Origin: Candidatus Thiodiazotropha sp. (ex Myrtea sp. 'scaly one' KF741663)
Lineage (GTDB): Bacteria; Pseudomonadota; Gammaproteobacteria; Chromatiales; Chromatiaceae
Assembly (NCBI GenBank): GCA_025655555.1
Contig: JAHXIQ010000003.1
Location: 310,001 to 374,000 of the forward strand
Direction of reading: 5' to 3'
Length of the DNA: 64,000 nucleotides
Both the position numbers and the translations under genes were made by a program. Below the pieces are notes generated by a model. It ran no database searches and had not been told where the DNA came from. It saw nothing but the letters and a program-made list of their open reading frames with translations. How positions within the stretch are numbered: position 1 is the stretch's first letter; each line of letters begins with the position of its first letter. Of this stretch, positions 19,727 through 29,596 are shown one piece after another.

Positions 19727-20047
19727 ATGAATACCAACATGAATATTGATCAAGTCTTGGCGCAGATGCGGGTCATGTCCGCCAAGGCTACGAATCAGAC
19801 CGAAGAGGTGCCGGGTAGTGGAGGTGCAGATTTCGGTGCGCTGTTGAAGCAATCGATCGATAAAGTGAATGACATCCAACAAGAGGCCAGCGCCATGCGG
19901 GCTTCGTTTGAGAAGGGTGAAGGGGATATGGATCTGGCGCAGGTTATGGTGGCTGCACAGAAGTCGAGCCTATCCTTTGAAGCCATGGTTCAGGTACGCA
20001 ATAAGCTGATTGAAGCGTATAAAGATGTCATGAATATGCCTATCTAA
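19727..20047 (+). CDS. fliE: Flagellar hook-basal body protein FliE
   Basis: Joins the MS ring to the proximal rod. The 106 aa show the family pattern: FGALLKQSIDKVNDIQQEA, then GEGDMDLAQVMVAAQKSSLSF and the C-terminal VQVRNKLIEAYKDVMNMPI. It begins the fliEFGHIJ run, 23 bases before fliF. Confidence 0.96.
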   Translation: MNTNMNIDQVLAQMRVMSAKATNQTEEVPGSGGADFGALLKQSIDKVNDIQQEASAMRASFEKGEGDMDLAQVMVAAQKSSLSFEAMVQVRNKLIEAYKDVMNMPI

Positions 20048-20070
20048 CATACTGATTGTAAAGTGAAATA

Positions 20071-21762
20071 ATGGCTACAGTAACAACAGCACAAGAATCC
20101 GGCAGCGACCTCCTGGTGGCCAACCGGATACAAGATAATCCTATTGTTCGTCAGATTGCCGTGATGGTGGGTATTGCCGCCAGCGTGGCTTTAGGCGTGG
20201 TTGTGGTGTGGTGGTCCTCGACACCGAGCTATAGTCCGCTATACGGCAATTTGGCACAGAAGGACTCGATGGAGATCGCCCAGGCGCTGCAGTCCGCGGG
20301 TATCAAGTATGAGATTGATCAGGCCAATGGAATTATCATGGTGCCGAGCGGTGATCTGCAAGAGGCACGGATGAAGCTTGCCGGTCAGGGTTTGCCGCAA
20401 TCGGGCTCTGTCGGTTTTGAGCTGATGCAGGAGGACACGGGATTTACCACCAGCCGACTGGTTGAATCGGCAAGATACCAGCGAGCTATTGAAGGTGAAT
20501 TGGCGCGTTCAGTCATGACTATGGCCAATGTGGAATCTGCACGGGTCCACTTAGCGACACCCAAGCAGTCAGTATTTGTCCGCAAGCGTAAATTTCCCAG
20601 TGCCTCGGTGGTGGTTAAGCTCTATGCCGGGCGCTCACTTGAAAAAAGTCAGGTCGAGGCGATTACACATCTGGTCGCCGCCAGTGTTCCGGAGCTTGAG
20701 GTCTCAAATGTCACGGTGGTGGATCAGCGGGGCCGTCTGCTGAGTACCAAGCAGGACTCCAGGGAGATGGAGCTGACCACTAGCCAGTTTGAATATACCC
20801 GCGGACTGGAGACCCACTTCAAGCAGCGTGTCGAAGATATTCTTGCGCCATTGGTTGGCCGAGAAAACCTTCGCGCCGAGGTGACGGCGGATGTGGATTT
20901 CACCATCACAGAGCAGACGCAGGAGTATTTCAACCCGGATGCCAACGCACTGCGTTCGGAGCAGGTTAACGAGCAGCAGAGTCAGCTGAGTGAAGTCCAG
21001 GGTGTACCGGGGGCACTCTCCAATCAGCCGCCTGCCGCAGGAGCGGCTCCCGAAGTGGCTGGCGGTGGGATTAATGGACAAGGCGGTGGAAGCCCACTCA
21101 ACAGCAGTAAACGGGCGATACGAAATTATGAAGTGGATAAGACCATCAGTCATACCCGCCTGCCGAGTAACCGCCTGCGCCGACTCTCTGTTGCTGTGTT
21201 GGTCAATGACCGATATGTGCCGAATGAGGAGGGTCAGGCAATACCGGTAGAGCGGACACCCGAGGAGATTACGCGTATTGCCAACCTGGTTAAGGATGCC
21301 ATTGGCTATAATCTACAACGTGGCGATAGTGTGCAGGTGATTAATGAATCCTTCTTTATTCCTGCTGAGCCAGAGCCATTGCCGGAAGTGCCGCTTTGGG
21401 AACAGGCGAAGTTCTGGGACTGGGTCCGTCAGGGTGGTGGTTGGCTACTAGCAGCACTGTTGATCTTTTTCGTACTCAAGCCGACCATGAGCCGGTTGGT
21501 GAGTCAGGCATCAGTCACCCGAACGACAGATAACATGGTAGCGGCTACTGCAGGTGGTGGTGTGGCGGGAGGCATGGCCGGTGCTCCGGGTGTCGGTGGT
21601 GGTGAAATGGCTGGATTGGAGATGGATGACGACGCCCTCCACCTGCCCGGGCCACGCAGTTATGAGAAGACGTTGGACGCTGCGCGTACTATGATTTCAG
21701 ATGACCCGAAGCGTGTTGCTCAGGTCGTAAAAAAGTGGATTTCAGAAGATGGCAAACACTGA
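20071..21762 (+). CDS. fliF: Flagellar MS-ring protein FliF
   Basis: Forms the inner-membrane MS ring. The 563 aa have an N-terminal membrane segment (IAVMVGIAASVALGVVVVWW), a YscJ/FliF ring-building domain (TPSYSPLYGNLAQKDSMEIAQAL), a periplasmic part with a Gly/Pro-rich linker around residue 320-350, a second membrane segment (GGWLLAALLIFFVLKP) and a cytosolic tail that binds FliG. The stop lies inside fliG (14-base overlap), implying coupled translation. Confidence 0.96.
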   Translation: MATVTTAQESGSDLLVANRIQDNPIVRQIAVMVGIAASVALGVVVVWWSSTPSYSPLYGNLAQKDSMEIAQALQSAGIKYEIDQANGIIMVPSGDLQEARMKLAGQGLPQSGSVGFELMQEDTGFTTSRLVESARYQRAIEGELARSVMTMANVESARVHLATPKQSVFVRKRKFPSASVVVKLYAGRSLEKSQVEAITHLVAASVPELEVSNVTVVDQRGRLLSTKQDSREMELTTSQFEYTRGLETHFKQRVEDILAPLVGRENLRAEVTADVDFTITEQTQEYFNPDANALRSEQVNEQQSQLSEVQGVPGALSNQPPAAGAAPEVAGGGINGQGGGSPLNSSKRAIRNYEVDKTISHTRLPSNRLRRLSVAVLVNDRYVPNEEGQAIPVERTPEEITRIANLVKDAIGYNLQRGDSVQVINESFFIPAEPEPLPEVPLWEQAKFWDWVRQGGGWLLAALLIFFVLKPTMSRLVSQASVTRTTDNMVAATAGGGVAGGMAGAPGVGGGEMAGLEMDDDALHLPGPRSYEKTLDAARTMISDDPKRVAQVVKKWISEDGKH

Positions 21763-22798
21763 ACAAGCCCAAACTTCGCAGCCACCAGCCGTAGCGAATA
21801 CGGTAACCAGGATTGGGGGCGTTCACCGCGCCGCTATCCTGCTGCTGGCCCTGGGAGAGAAGGACGCCGCTGAACTGCTTCGCCACATGGGTCCGAAAGA
21901 GGTCCAGGATGTGGGCTTGGCTATGGCCAGTCTGACCGATGTCACCACCGACCAGATGGAGGCGGTGATGCATCAATTCGTCTCCACCCTGGAAAAACAG
22001 ACCGCACTGGGGTTGGGTTCCGATGAATATATCCGGAACATGCTGACCAATGCCCTTGGCGAAGACAAGGCGGGTGGTGTCATTGACCGTATTCTGCTGG
22101 GACGCAACAGCAAAGGTCTTGAGCAGCTCAAGTGGATGGATCCCCGTGCGATTGCAGAACTGATTCGGCTGGAACATCCCCAGATTATTGCCATCGTGCT
22201 CTCCTTCCTGGAAAGCGATCAGGCGGCACAGGTGGTCAGCCAGTTTCCCGAGCGGGTGCGTACCGACGTGATCATGAGAATTGCCACACTCGATGGTATT
22301 CAGCCAGCAGCACTTCAGGAGTTGGATGAGATACTGGATAAGCAGTTCTCCGGCGCCACCAATGTGAAATCTTCCAGTCTTGGCGGCGTTAAGACTGCGG
22401 CTGAGATTCTCAACATGCTCGACGGTGCTGTCGAGAGCAAGCTGATGGAAGAGATCATTGAGACAGACTCCGATCTTGGGCAGGAACTGCAAGACAATAT
22501 GTTTGTCTTCGAGAACCTGATTGATGTTGATGATCGGGGCATTCAAGCACTGTTGCGCGAAGTCAGTACCGAACAGCTACTGCTGGCACTGCGTGGTGCT
22601 GACGAAGCGCTCAAAGATAAGATCTTCAAGAACATGTCCAAGCGTGCAGCTGAGATGCTGAAAGATGACCTGGAAGCCGCTGCTCCTGCCAAACTGAGTG
22701 ATGTGGAATCCTCACAGAAAGAGATCCTGGTGGTGGCACGCCGCCTGGCGGATGCCGGTGAAATCATGCTGGGAGGTGGTGGTGATGAGTTCGTCTAA
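21749..22798 (+). CDS. fliG: Flagellar motor switch protein FliG
   Basis: Rotor component that transmits torque and sets rotation direction. The 349 aa contain the N-terminal FliF-binding domain (RAAILLLALGEKDAAELLRHMG), the middle domain with LEHPQIIAIVLSFL and the C-terminal torque domain (MFVFENLIDVDDRGIQALLREV, KNMSKRAAEML). A short Gln/Thr/Pro-rich N-terminal extension precedes the usual start of homology. It overlaps both neighbours by 14 bases. Confidence 0.96.
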   Translation: MANTEQAQTSQPPAVANTVTRIGGVHRAAILLLALGEKDAAELLRHMGPKEVQDVGLAMASLTDVTTDQMEAVMHQFVSTLEKQTALGLGSDEYIRNMLTNALGEDKAGGVIDRILLGRNSKGLEQLKWMDPRAIAELIRLEHPQIIAIVLSFLESDQAAQVVSQFPERVRTDVIMRIATLDGIQPAALQELDEILDKQFSGATNVKSSSLGGVKTAAEILNMLDGAVESKLMEEIIETDSDLGQELQDNMFVFENLIDVDDRGIQALLREVSTEQLLLALRGADEALKDKIFKNMSKRAAEMLKDDLEAAAPAKLSDVESSQKEILVVARRLADAGEIMLGGGGDEFV

Positions 22799-23465
22799 CT
22801 CATCTGCCGATGATGACAGAGATGAAGTCAGGCAGTGGTTACCGCCCGATGTTCATGGTGCAAAGGTCAGTGGTCAACGGGTAATTCATCCGCCTGCTGC
22901 ACCACCGACTGCAGCCGCCTTGGAGCAAATTCAAAAGCAGGCCTACGAAGAGGGCTATGAAAAAGGCAAGCAGGAGGGATTTGAGTTCGGTCACAAGGAG
23001 GGGTTAGCGCAAGCCAATCAGGAAGTTCAGCGCTTTACCAGTCAATTTGACCGCCTGCAGACTGCTTTCGAACGCCCTCTGAGGGAGCTCGACGATCAGA
23101 TTGAACGTGAACTGCTTTCTCTGGTGATTGCCATTGTACGCCAGCTAGTCCGCCGTGAGGTGAAGAGCGATCCAAACCTGATTGTGGGTGTGGTCAGAGA
23201 AGCACTCTCCATTCTTCCTGTCAATTCCCGCAATGTACGCCTGATGGTACATCCCGAAGATGCTGAGTTGATTCGCGAGATCTACGCTTTAGGCGATACC
23301 GAGGTAGGCTGGAGTCTGGTGGAAGACCCGGTAATCAATCGAGGTGGCTGCAAGGTGGTGACAGATACTTCACAGATTGATGCAACCCTTGATTCACGAT
23401 TGGCGAGTCTTATCGCGCCCCTATTGGCTGGCGCCAGGGCCGTTGATGACGGGGAGGAGACTTAG
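22785..23465 (+). CDS. fliH: Flagellar export regulator FliH
   Basis: Binds and restrains the export ATPase FliI. ATG 22785 (MSSSNSSADDDRDEV, 226 aa) follows GGGAGGTGGT, a good ribosome-binding site, and is preferred over a longer frame from 22698 that is only fliG read in another frame. The Gx-rich YEEGYEKGKQEGFEFGHKEG segment is the AxxxG/GxxxG helix typical of FliH, and the C-terminal VRLMVHPEDAELI matches the family. The next gene begins at the very next base. Confidence 0.93.
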   Translation: MSSSNSSADDDRDEVRQWLPPDVHGAKVSGQRVIHPPAAPPTAAALEQIQKQAYEEGYEKGKQEGFEFGHKEGLAQANQEVQRFTSQFDRLQTAFERPLRELDDQIERELLSLVIAIVRQLVRREVKSDPNLIVGVVREALSILPVNSRNVRLMVHPEDAELIREIYALGDTEVGWSLVEDPVINRGGCKVVTDTSQIDATLDSRLASLIAPLLAGARAVDDGEET

Positions 23466-24887
23466 GTGTCTCGACCGCTGCTGGGTAAAGACCGCCAAAC
23501 ACTCTGGGCTGAGCGTCTCAAGCGCTATGAGGATCGCCTGGGAGACGATCGTGGTTTGGTGGTTGAAGGTCGGCTGACCAGAATGGTTGGCCTCACACTG
23601 GAATCGGTTGGCTGTCGCGCCGCCATCGGTGGTCAGTGTGATGTGGTCAGCAGCAATGGTGCGCACATCGAGGCGGAAGTGGTCGGCTTTGGTGAAGAGA
23701 GTCTCTACCTGATGCCCACGGGTGATATTCACGGTCTCGAGCAGGGTGCCCGCGTGATTCCTACGGGACGTGTCTGCGAGGCCGTGGTGGGAGATCATTT
23801 ACTGGGCCGTGTGATTGATGGTGCCGGTCTACCGTTGGACGGGTTGGGAGCGATTCACAGCGATGAACATCGGCCGCTGACCGGTAAGAGTTTCAATCCT
23901 TTGGCCAGAACGCCTATCCGAGAACCCCTCGATGTCGGGGTACGTGCAATCAATTCCCTGCTGAGCGTCGGTCGCGGTCAGCGCCTTGGACTTTTTGCCG
24001 GTTCTGGTGTGGGTAAGAGTGTCCTGCTGGGTATGATGACTCGCTACACCAATGCTGATGTCACCGTGGTGGCCCTGATCGGTGAGCGTGGACGTGAGGT
24101 GAAAGAGTTCGTTGAGAACATTCTCGGCAAAGAGGGTCTCAAACGTGCTGTTGTGGTTGCCGTACCGGCGGATAATCCGCCGCTACGCCGCATGCATGGC
24201 GCCATGCTCGCTACCAGTATCGCCGAACATTTTCGTGAACAGGGCAAACACGTCCTGTTATTGATGGATTCTCTAACCCGATTTGCCCAGGCTCAGCGTG
24301 AAATCGCATTGGCGATCCATGAACCGCCAGCCACCAAGGGTTATCCGCCTTCAGTCTTCGCCAAACTGCCGCAACTGGTGGAACGGGCAGGGAACGGCGA
24401 TAAGGGCGGGGGGTCGATCACAGCCTTCTACACCGTACTCACAGAGGGCGATGATCAGAACGATCCCATCGCTGACGCAGCACGGGCAATACTTGACGGA
24501 CATATTGTACTTTCTCGCCAATTGGCAGACAGCGGGCATTATCCTGCCATTGATATCGAGGCCTCGATCAGTCGGGCAATGAATGATATCAGCACCTATA
24601 GTCAGCAAGACGCCGCGCGGGCGTTCAAGCATCTATACTCTCTGTATCAACAAAACAAAGACCTGATCAGTGTGGGCGCCTATGAGCAGGGTAGCAATGA
24701 GCAGATCGATATTGCTATCTCCGCCATGCCGGCACTGAATCGCTTCCTGCGACAGGATATGCATACACCGGTCAATCTGGCTGAGAGCCTGAAGGACCTG
24801 GATGCACTCTTCCCGGAGGAAGAGGAAGCTGTCGAGCTACCGGAAGGCCTCAATCTGCCGCAAGAGATTAACCAGGATATGGGATAA
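23466..24887 (+). CDS. fliI: Flagellum-specific export ATPase FliI
   Basis: Hexameric ATPase of the flagellar type III export gate, related to F1-beta. Walker [12 protein letters not shown] lies near residue 180, with [29 protein letters not shown] (Walker B) and [15 protein letters not shown] also conserved. GTG 23466 directly abuts the fliH stop, and GGGGAGGAG just upstream supplies the ribosome-binding site. 473 aa is normal. Confidence 0.96.
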   Translation: MSRPLLGKDRQTLWAERLKRYEDRLGDDRGLVVEGRLTRMVGLTLESVGCRAAIGGQCDVVSSNGAHIEAEVVGFGEESLYLMPTGDIHGLEQGARVIPTGRVCEAVVGDHLLGRVIDGAGLPLDGLGAIHSDEHRPLTGKSFNPLARTPIREPLDVGVRAINSLLSVGRGQRLGLFAGSGVGKSVLLGMMTRYTNADVTVVALIGERGREVKEFVENILGKEGLKRAVVVAVPADNPPLRRMHGAMLATSIAEHFREQGKHVLLLMDSLTRFAQAQREIALAIHEPPATKGYPPSVFAKLPQLVERAGNGDKGGGSITAFYTVLTEGDDQNDPIADAARAILDGHIVLSRQLADSGHYPAIDIEASISRAMNDISTYSQQDAARAFKHLYSLYQQNKDLISVGAYEQGSNEQIDIAISAMPALNRFLRQDMHTPVNLAESLKDLDALFPEEEEAVELPEGLNLPQEINQDMG

Positions 24888-24893
24888 GCAGCG

Positions 24894-25322
24894 ATGTCAC
24901 CTTCCAAACGGCTCAAGCCGGTACAACAAGTCGCCGCATCGAAGGAGCGCAATGCCGCACGCACCATGGGGCAGGCACGCAAGCATCTGGCGCAACAGGA
25001 AGCCAAGTTGCAACAACTAAAGGCATACCATCAGGAATATCTGGAGCGATTTCAACAATCTGCCTCTCAAGGCATCAGCGCCACGCAACTACAGGAATAC
25101 CGTGCCTTTCTTGCCAAGCTCGATGGTGCAATTCAACAGCAGGAAAAGGTCGTGGCCGAAAGCGCGGTCAATCATAGTAGCCGTAAGGACAACTGGAAGC
25201 AGAAGCGCACCCGTACCCAGGCATTGGGAAAAGTTGTTGATCGCTACCGCAAGGAAGAACAAAAAGCTGCTGATCGAAATGAACAGAAAGAGAGCGACGA
25301 GCACAATAATCGTACGAAATAG
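24894..25322 (+). CDS. fliJ: Flagellar export chaperone FliJ
   Basis: Small coiled-coil protein of the export apparatus that links FliI to FlhA. The 142 aa are almost wholly helical and highly charged (ARKHLAQQEAKLQQLKAYHQ, QQQEKVVAESAVNHSSRKDNW). Identity rests on the heptad pattern, the length and the place six bases after fliI. The run ends here: fliK and fliLMNOPQR do not follow, and a c-di-GMP enzyme gene comes next. Confidence 0.88.
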   Translation: MSPSKRLKPVQQVAASKERNAARTMGQARKHLAQQEAKLQQLKAYHQEYLERFQQSASQGISATQLQEYRAFLAKLDGAIQQQEKVVAESAVNHSSRKDNWKQKRTRTQALGKVVDRYRKEEQKAADRNEQKESDEHNNRTK

Positions 25323-25656
25323 TTGATTCACGCTTCCTTGCGTAGGAGCCTCTAACCGCCAGAAATCTGCTTCACCGGCCAGGCAGGGATGAGCTGCTGT
25401 TGAGACATCGCATGCGCTAAACACCCCATACAATTTGATAAAAATCAAACCCAAGACCTAATCTATCGAAAACACTGTCCCGCTTCGAGTGACTGATGGC
25501 TATCTGGAAAAGCCTTCATTATCAGCCCAATCACATTAAGCCATTGATAAAAACTATCCCTTGCAAGTGGAAGCAGTTTTCTCAAGTTACTATGTTCCAG
25601 GCCGATATAAGGTGCTGTAGCAGCTGTGTATTTTTAAATTCATCTAATACCGGAGT
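25323..25656. other. Gene-free gap between fliJ and the GGDEF-EAL gene
   Basis: Apart from the FNR box at 25435, this 334-base gap holds no gene or strong hairpin. A half-site TTGATAAAAAC occurs near 25544. The leader of the downstream gene is AT-rich close to the start (25630-25650). Confidence 0.6.
25435..25448. promoter_or_regulatory. FNR/Anr box
   Basis: TTGATAAAAATCAA is a perfect match to TTGAT-N4-ATCAA, the site of the oxygen-responsive regulators FNR and Anr. It lies 209 bases before the GGDEF-EAL start. If used as a class II activator site, transcription would begin near 25483, but the -10 there (AACACT) is weak. Confidence 0.6.
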
Positions 25657-27756
25657 GTGTCCGGGTACCCAGTGAATATTGTAATCCCTTCAATTCAGAA
25701 TGATGAAAGTCAACTGCGTGTCCAGCTTTGGACTGCTGTCGTTGGTTGGACACTTATTGTGGTTTTGCTCCTTCTGTGGTCTCTGAGAAATGAGGACATA
25801 GAGATGCTGGAGTTGGCCCGACAGGAGGCTGTTGCTAACTTTAACAAGGATCGGACTTTTCGAATTTGGGGCACGACACATGGAGGTGTCTATGTCCCTG
25901 TTACAAAGCGCACGCCACCCAGTGAGCACCTGAGTCATATTCCTGAGCGCGACCTGATAACGCCTTCTGGGCGTCACCTGACGTTGATGAATCCCGCATA
26001 CATGCTTAGACAGATGATGGATGATTATGCCGATCTCTACGGAGTGAAGGGCCGAATCACAAGTCTCAAGCCGCTTAATCCCAATAATGCACCAGATGAC
26101 TGGGAGAGAGCGGCGCTTGAAGCATTCGAAAAAGGTGAGAAAGAGCGCTTTGAGGTGACTGAGATAGATGGCCAGCCTTATTTACGCTTAATTCGTCCCA
26201 TGCTGACGGAAGAGGGCTGCCTCAAGTGTCATCAAAAACAGGGATATAAGATAGGAGATGTCAGGGGTGGGGTGGGTATCTCCGTGCCTATGGACAAATA
26301 CATGACTGTGGCTGCAGGGCAAAAGAAAGAGCTCATGGCTGGTCTGAGTCTGATCTGGCTGATGGGTATCTTCGCCATTTGGCTTTACGGTAAGCGCAGC
26401 CGACAGCGTATCCACGAACGAAAAGACTACGAAGGGCAGATTTGGCACCAAGCAAACTTCGATTTGCTGACTGGGCTTTCCAATCGGAGTCTTTTTTTGG
26501 ACCGGCTGGATCGTGCACTCGTCTTTGCAAACAGGCAACAGTATGAGCTTGCCTTGCTGTTTATCGACCTTGATCGCTTCAAGGATGTCAATGACACCCT
26601 GGGCCATGCCATCGGTGATCTGCTTTTGCAGGAAGCGGCTCGGCGACTGCAGACGTGTGTCAGAGACATGGATACGGTCTCTCGCCTGGGTGGTGATGAG
26701 TTCACTGTGATTTTACCGGCAATCTCTGAAGGAAAGTCTGCTTCCAAAGTGGCAGCTCAGATACTTAATGAGTTAGCCAAGCCGTTTGATCTTAAGGGCC
26801 AGGAAGTTCATCTTTCTGCCAGTGTTGGAATCACACTTTTTCCCCAGGATGGAAATGATTCAGGCATGTTGTTGCAGAATGCAGATACCGCCATGTATCG
26901 GGCTAAAGCAGATGGTCGAAACACCTTCCGCTATTTCACTTGGGAGATGAATAGAGAAGCGGAGGGGCGTGTCTCGTTGGAAGCCGCATTGCGTCATGCA
27001 CTGAAACGAAATGAGTTTGTGCTGCATTACCAGCCCATACTGAATGTTAGGGATGGTGGCCTGGTAGGGGCAGAGGCGCTGATTCGATGGGAATCTCCTG
27101 ATCGTGGCCAAATGAATCCCAACGAGTTTATCTCTCTGGCAGAGGAAAGTGGCTTGATTGTGCCTATTGGCGATTGGGTACTGCAGCAGGCAGCAGACGA
27201 TTTGGCAAGATGGGACCAAGCGGGCCTGATTATAGAAAAGCTGTCTGTAAATGTCTCCATTGTTCAATTTCAGTTGCAGGGATTCACTGGAAAAATGATG
27301 AAGTTGCTGGAGAAGCAGCCAAACCTGACATCACGACTCTTCCTTGAAATTACAGAGAGTGTGTTTTTGGATGAACATAGGGAACCGGGAGCACGCTTAG
27401 GAATGCTGCGTGAACAGGGCGTAGGTATTGCAATAGATGACTTTGGTACCGGCTACTCCTCTCTCAGTTACCTGAAACGTTTTCCCGTGGATATTTTAAA
27501 GATCGATCGCTCATTTATACGTGATGTGACAATTGATCCTGAGGATGCAGCGCTCTGTGAGGCGATCATTGCGATGGCACACCATCTTGGTCTCAAGGTG
27601 GTGGCGGAAGGGGTTGAGACAAACCAGCAATGGCAGTTTCTACGTGACAGGGGTTGCGATTATGCGCAGGGATTTTACCTTGGACGGCCGATGCCAGAGG
27701 ATGCATTTACTGCATTCCTGAATGAAAATTTGAATAGAAATAGTGCAGTTGGCTAG
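25657..27756 (+). CDS. Haem-binding (Tll0287-like) GGDEF-EAL membrane protein
   Basis: Makes or degrades cyclic di-GMP under control of a periplasmic haem sensor. A membrane helix (about 24-42) leads to a periplasmic DUF3365/Tll0287-like domain with a c-type haem motif C188-L-K-C191-H192, then a second helix (about 227-247). The diguanylate cyclase domain keeps GGDEF at 345-349, and the phosphodiesterase domain keeps EAL at 473-475, DDFGTGYSSLSYLKRFP and EGVE, so both could be active. The start is uncertain: GTG 25657 or GTG 25672, neither with a well-spaced ribosome-binding site. A perfect FNR box lies upstream, suggesting anaerobic control. Confidence 0.88.
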   Translation: MSGYPVNIVIPSIQNDESQLRVQLWTAVVGWTLIVVLLLLWSLRNEDIEMLELARQEAVANFNKDRTFRIWGTTHGGVYVPVTKRTPPSEHLSHIPERDLITPSGRHLTLMNPAYMLRQMMDDYADLYGVKGRITSLKPLNPNNAPDDWERAALEAFEKGEKERFEVTEIDGQPYLRLIRPMLTEEGCLKCHQKQGYKIGDVRGGVGISVPMDKYMTVAAGQKKELMAGLSLIWLMGIFAIWLYGKRSRQRIHERKDYEGQIWHQANFDLLTGLSNRSLFLDRLDRALVFANRQQYELALLFIDLDRFKDVNDTLGHAIGDLLLQEAARRLQTCVRDMDTVSRLGGDEFTVILPAISEGKSASKVAAQILNELAKPFDLKGQEVHLSASVGITLFPQDGNDSGMLLQNADTAMYRAKADGRNTFRYFTWEMNREAEGRVSLEAALRHALKRNEFVLHYQPILNVRDGGLVGAEALIRWESPDRGQMNPNEFISLAEESGLIVPIGDWVLQQAADDLARWDQAGLIIEKLSVNVSIVQFQLQGFTGKMMKLLEKQPNLTSRLFLEITESVFLDEHREPGARLGMLREQGVGIAIDDFGTGYSSLSYLKRFPVDILKIDRSFIRDVTIDPEDAALCEAIIAMAHHLGLKVVAEGVETNQQWQFLRDRGCDYAQGFYLGRPMPEDAFTAFLNENLNRNSAVG

Positions 27757-27783
27757 GGCCTGAATAGAACATATACCCTTATA

Positions 27784-28470
27784 TCATTCCTTCAACCGAA
27801 TCATTAATCGTCCATCTTCTACCTGAACAGCAGCAACACCGCTGGAAAATGCCTTCCAGAATCCCTCGTCAGTTCCGAACTCTTCTACCAGATCAATGTT
27901 TTTTAAACCGCCCAGCCAGGCGTTGGGCATGGGAACGCCCATAACAGAGAGACCTTTTAAGCGAACAACAGGTCGTTGGTTCTTGTAGGCAAACTCAACA
28001 CCGGCCTTGACCCGCAGAATCCTGCCGCCAAGCATGGGGAAGTCCTCATCCATCGGCATCAATATCTTTGCACTGATGAGATCATTGGAAAGATCAACGG
28101 CGACTCGCTTTGCGAGATCCGTATTGTTGGCCAGCAGGGCGTTAACTTCACGTTCGCTGAAATGGATCTCCCGGGAGGCGCTGTCTTCACTGTAGGCTTC
28201 TGGTGCCAGGTCCCTATTCTCCTGATTTTCTGTTGATCGCTTGTCTATCTGTGGCGTGGCAGAGTCGAGGTTTTCCAACTTGGTTGAAAGCACCGCCTGT
28301 TCCTTAGCGTTTAATGTGACCGGGGTAAACTCGGAAGGAAAGAGATAGAGTTTAACCAGAAAAAGTGTCAACGCGATTGTGATCAGCATTGCGATACCGG
28401 CGGTCAACAGTAGCTGTGGCCAACCAAAGCGTTTTCCGTCATCAGTTGAAGCCGATGAGTTCGTATCCAT
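27784..28470 (-). CDS. Membrane-anchored protein of unknown function
   Basis: A 228-aa protein with a short cytosolic N-terminus, one membrane helix (about 18-46) and a periplasmic domain. The domain holds IHFSEREVNALLANNTDLAKRV, MPMDEDFPMLGGRILRVKAG and PMPNAWLGGLKN, a pattern I have seen in conserved proteobacterial proteins often given unreliable names. It resembles lipid-binding or membrane-adjacent beta domains but no function can be assigned. The start has AGAGG eight bases upstream. It is divergent from the DUF937 gene. Confidence 0.7.
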   Translation of the reverse strand: MDTNSSASTDDGKRFGWPQLLLTAGIAMLITIALTLFLVKLYLFPSEFTPVTLNAKEQAVLSTKLENLDSATPQIDKRSTENQENRDLAPEAYSEDSASREIHFSEREVNALLANNTDLAKRVAVDLSNDLISAKILMPMDEDFPMLGGRILRVKAGVEFAYKNQRPVVRLKGLSVMGVPMPNAWLGGLKNIDLVEEFGTDEGFWKAFSSGVAAVQVEDGRLMIRLKE

Positions 28471-28568
28471 AGTGTTGCCTCTTTATCTAGGGAACCGTTG
28501 TTGATGTCATCCAACAAGCCAACTAGGCTACAATCTAGCATATTGAATAACATCGAAAGGTAAACATT

Positions 28569-29117
28569 ATGAATATATTGGATATGATGCTGAGTGGACA
28601 GAATGGCAATCAGGTCCAGCAGTTAGCACGGAATTTTGGCATTGGTGAGGGCCAAGCGCAGGCGGTACTTACAAAAATGGTCCCTGCACTGACGCAGGGA
28701 GTTAAAAAGAATATTGCCAGTGAATCCGGGCTGGATGGCCTGCTGCGAGCGCTGCAAAATGGTGGTCACCAGAAATATGTGGATCAGCCTGAGAGTCTGA
28801 CTGATAGTCAAGCTGCCGTGGATGGTAATGGCATCCTAGGCCACATTCTTGGTAGCAAAGATGTGAGTCGTGCACTGGCAGATCGGGCCAGTGATACTAC
28901 CGGCTTGGGTTCAGATATGCTGAAAAAGATGCTGCCAGTGGTGGCTAGCATGATGATGGGATCTCTCAGTAAACAGGCTTCTTCAGGAGGATTATCTGAA
29001 CAGCGGGCTGCTTCTTCAGCAGATATGCCTGGGATGCTGGCAGGGTTATTGGATGCTGATAAAGATGGTTCGGTAGTCGATGATCTACTGGGTATGGCGG
29101 GCAAGTTTTTCCGCTGA
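28569..29117 (+). CDS. DUF937 family protein (YidB-like)
   Basis: A 182-aa cytosolic protein of unknown function. Features of DUF937 are the N-terminal NILDMMLSGQNGNQVQQLARNFGI, a VVDGNGILGHILGS-like core and the Met-rich KKMLPVVASMMMGSLSKQ helix. AAAGG precedes ATG 28569. The C-terminus carries an acidic EF-hand-like DADKDGSVVDD. It stands alone. Confidence 0.8.
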   Translation: MNILDMMLSGQNGNQVQQLARNFGIGEGQAQAVLTKMVPALTQGVKKNIASESGLDGLLRALQNGGHQKYVDQPESLTDSQAAVDGNGILGHILGSKDVSRALADRASDTTGLGSDMLKKMLPVVASMMMGSLSKQASSGGLSEQRAASSADMPGMLAGLLDADKDGSVVDDLLGMAGKFFR

Positions 29118-29181
29118 TGTCGCGATGATGTCTTTCTGACTGAGAAACAGCTCCATCTGATATGAACAGGAGGTCATTGAT

Positions 29182-29424
29182 TTACTTGATGATCAGCAAC
29201 GCCAGATAAGGTATCAAATTAAAAAACAGAAAAAAGATTTTGAATAGACCAAGAAATCCATAAATCAGTGTATCAAAAGTGGCTCTTGGTATAGGAAACC
29301 ACCGGCTTTGTGTTCTATAGACGAGGTCTGGTGTGAACATGATAAAGATCGTCCACAAGATGAATAGGCAGCCATTGATAATGCTGCACCACATAAAAAA
29401 ATCTGTAATCTGCTGGATGTTCAT
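29182..29424 (-). CDS. Small membrane protein, DUF6868-like
   Basis: An 80-aa inner-membrane protein with two hydrophobic helices (about 8-30 and 50-78). The pattern DFFMWCSIINGCLFILW, RWFPIPRATFD and FFLFFNLIPYLALLI fits what I recall of DUF6868. Function unknown. It is convergent with the DUF937 gene. Confidence 0.65.
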   Translation of the reverse strand: MNIQQITDFFMWCSIINGCLFILWTIFIMFTPDLVYRTQSRWFPIPRATFDTLIYGFLGLFKIFFLFFNLIPYLALLIIK

Positions 29425-29596
29425 AGATATTACCCCTGTGTCAGTTCCTTATCCTACGCTCATCCTATCGTGTGGAATACCCGTAGAATCAGACGCTAAT
29501 TGAGTCAAAGCGTTCAGTGCCTGTACCCGATAAGCAGGTCTTTAACCGCAAAGAGATAACGTCCATTCGAGCGGGATATCGTCTACCATTCCCTCT

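Noticed and set aside
28499-28515. FNR-like site TTGATGTCATCCAA between divergent genes
   Set aside because: Only eight of ten consensus bases match and there is no supporting promoter.
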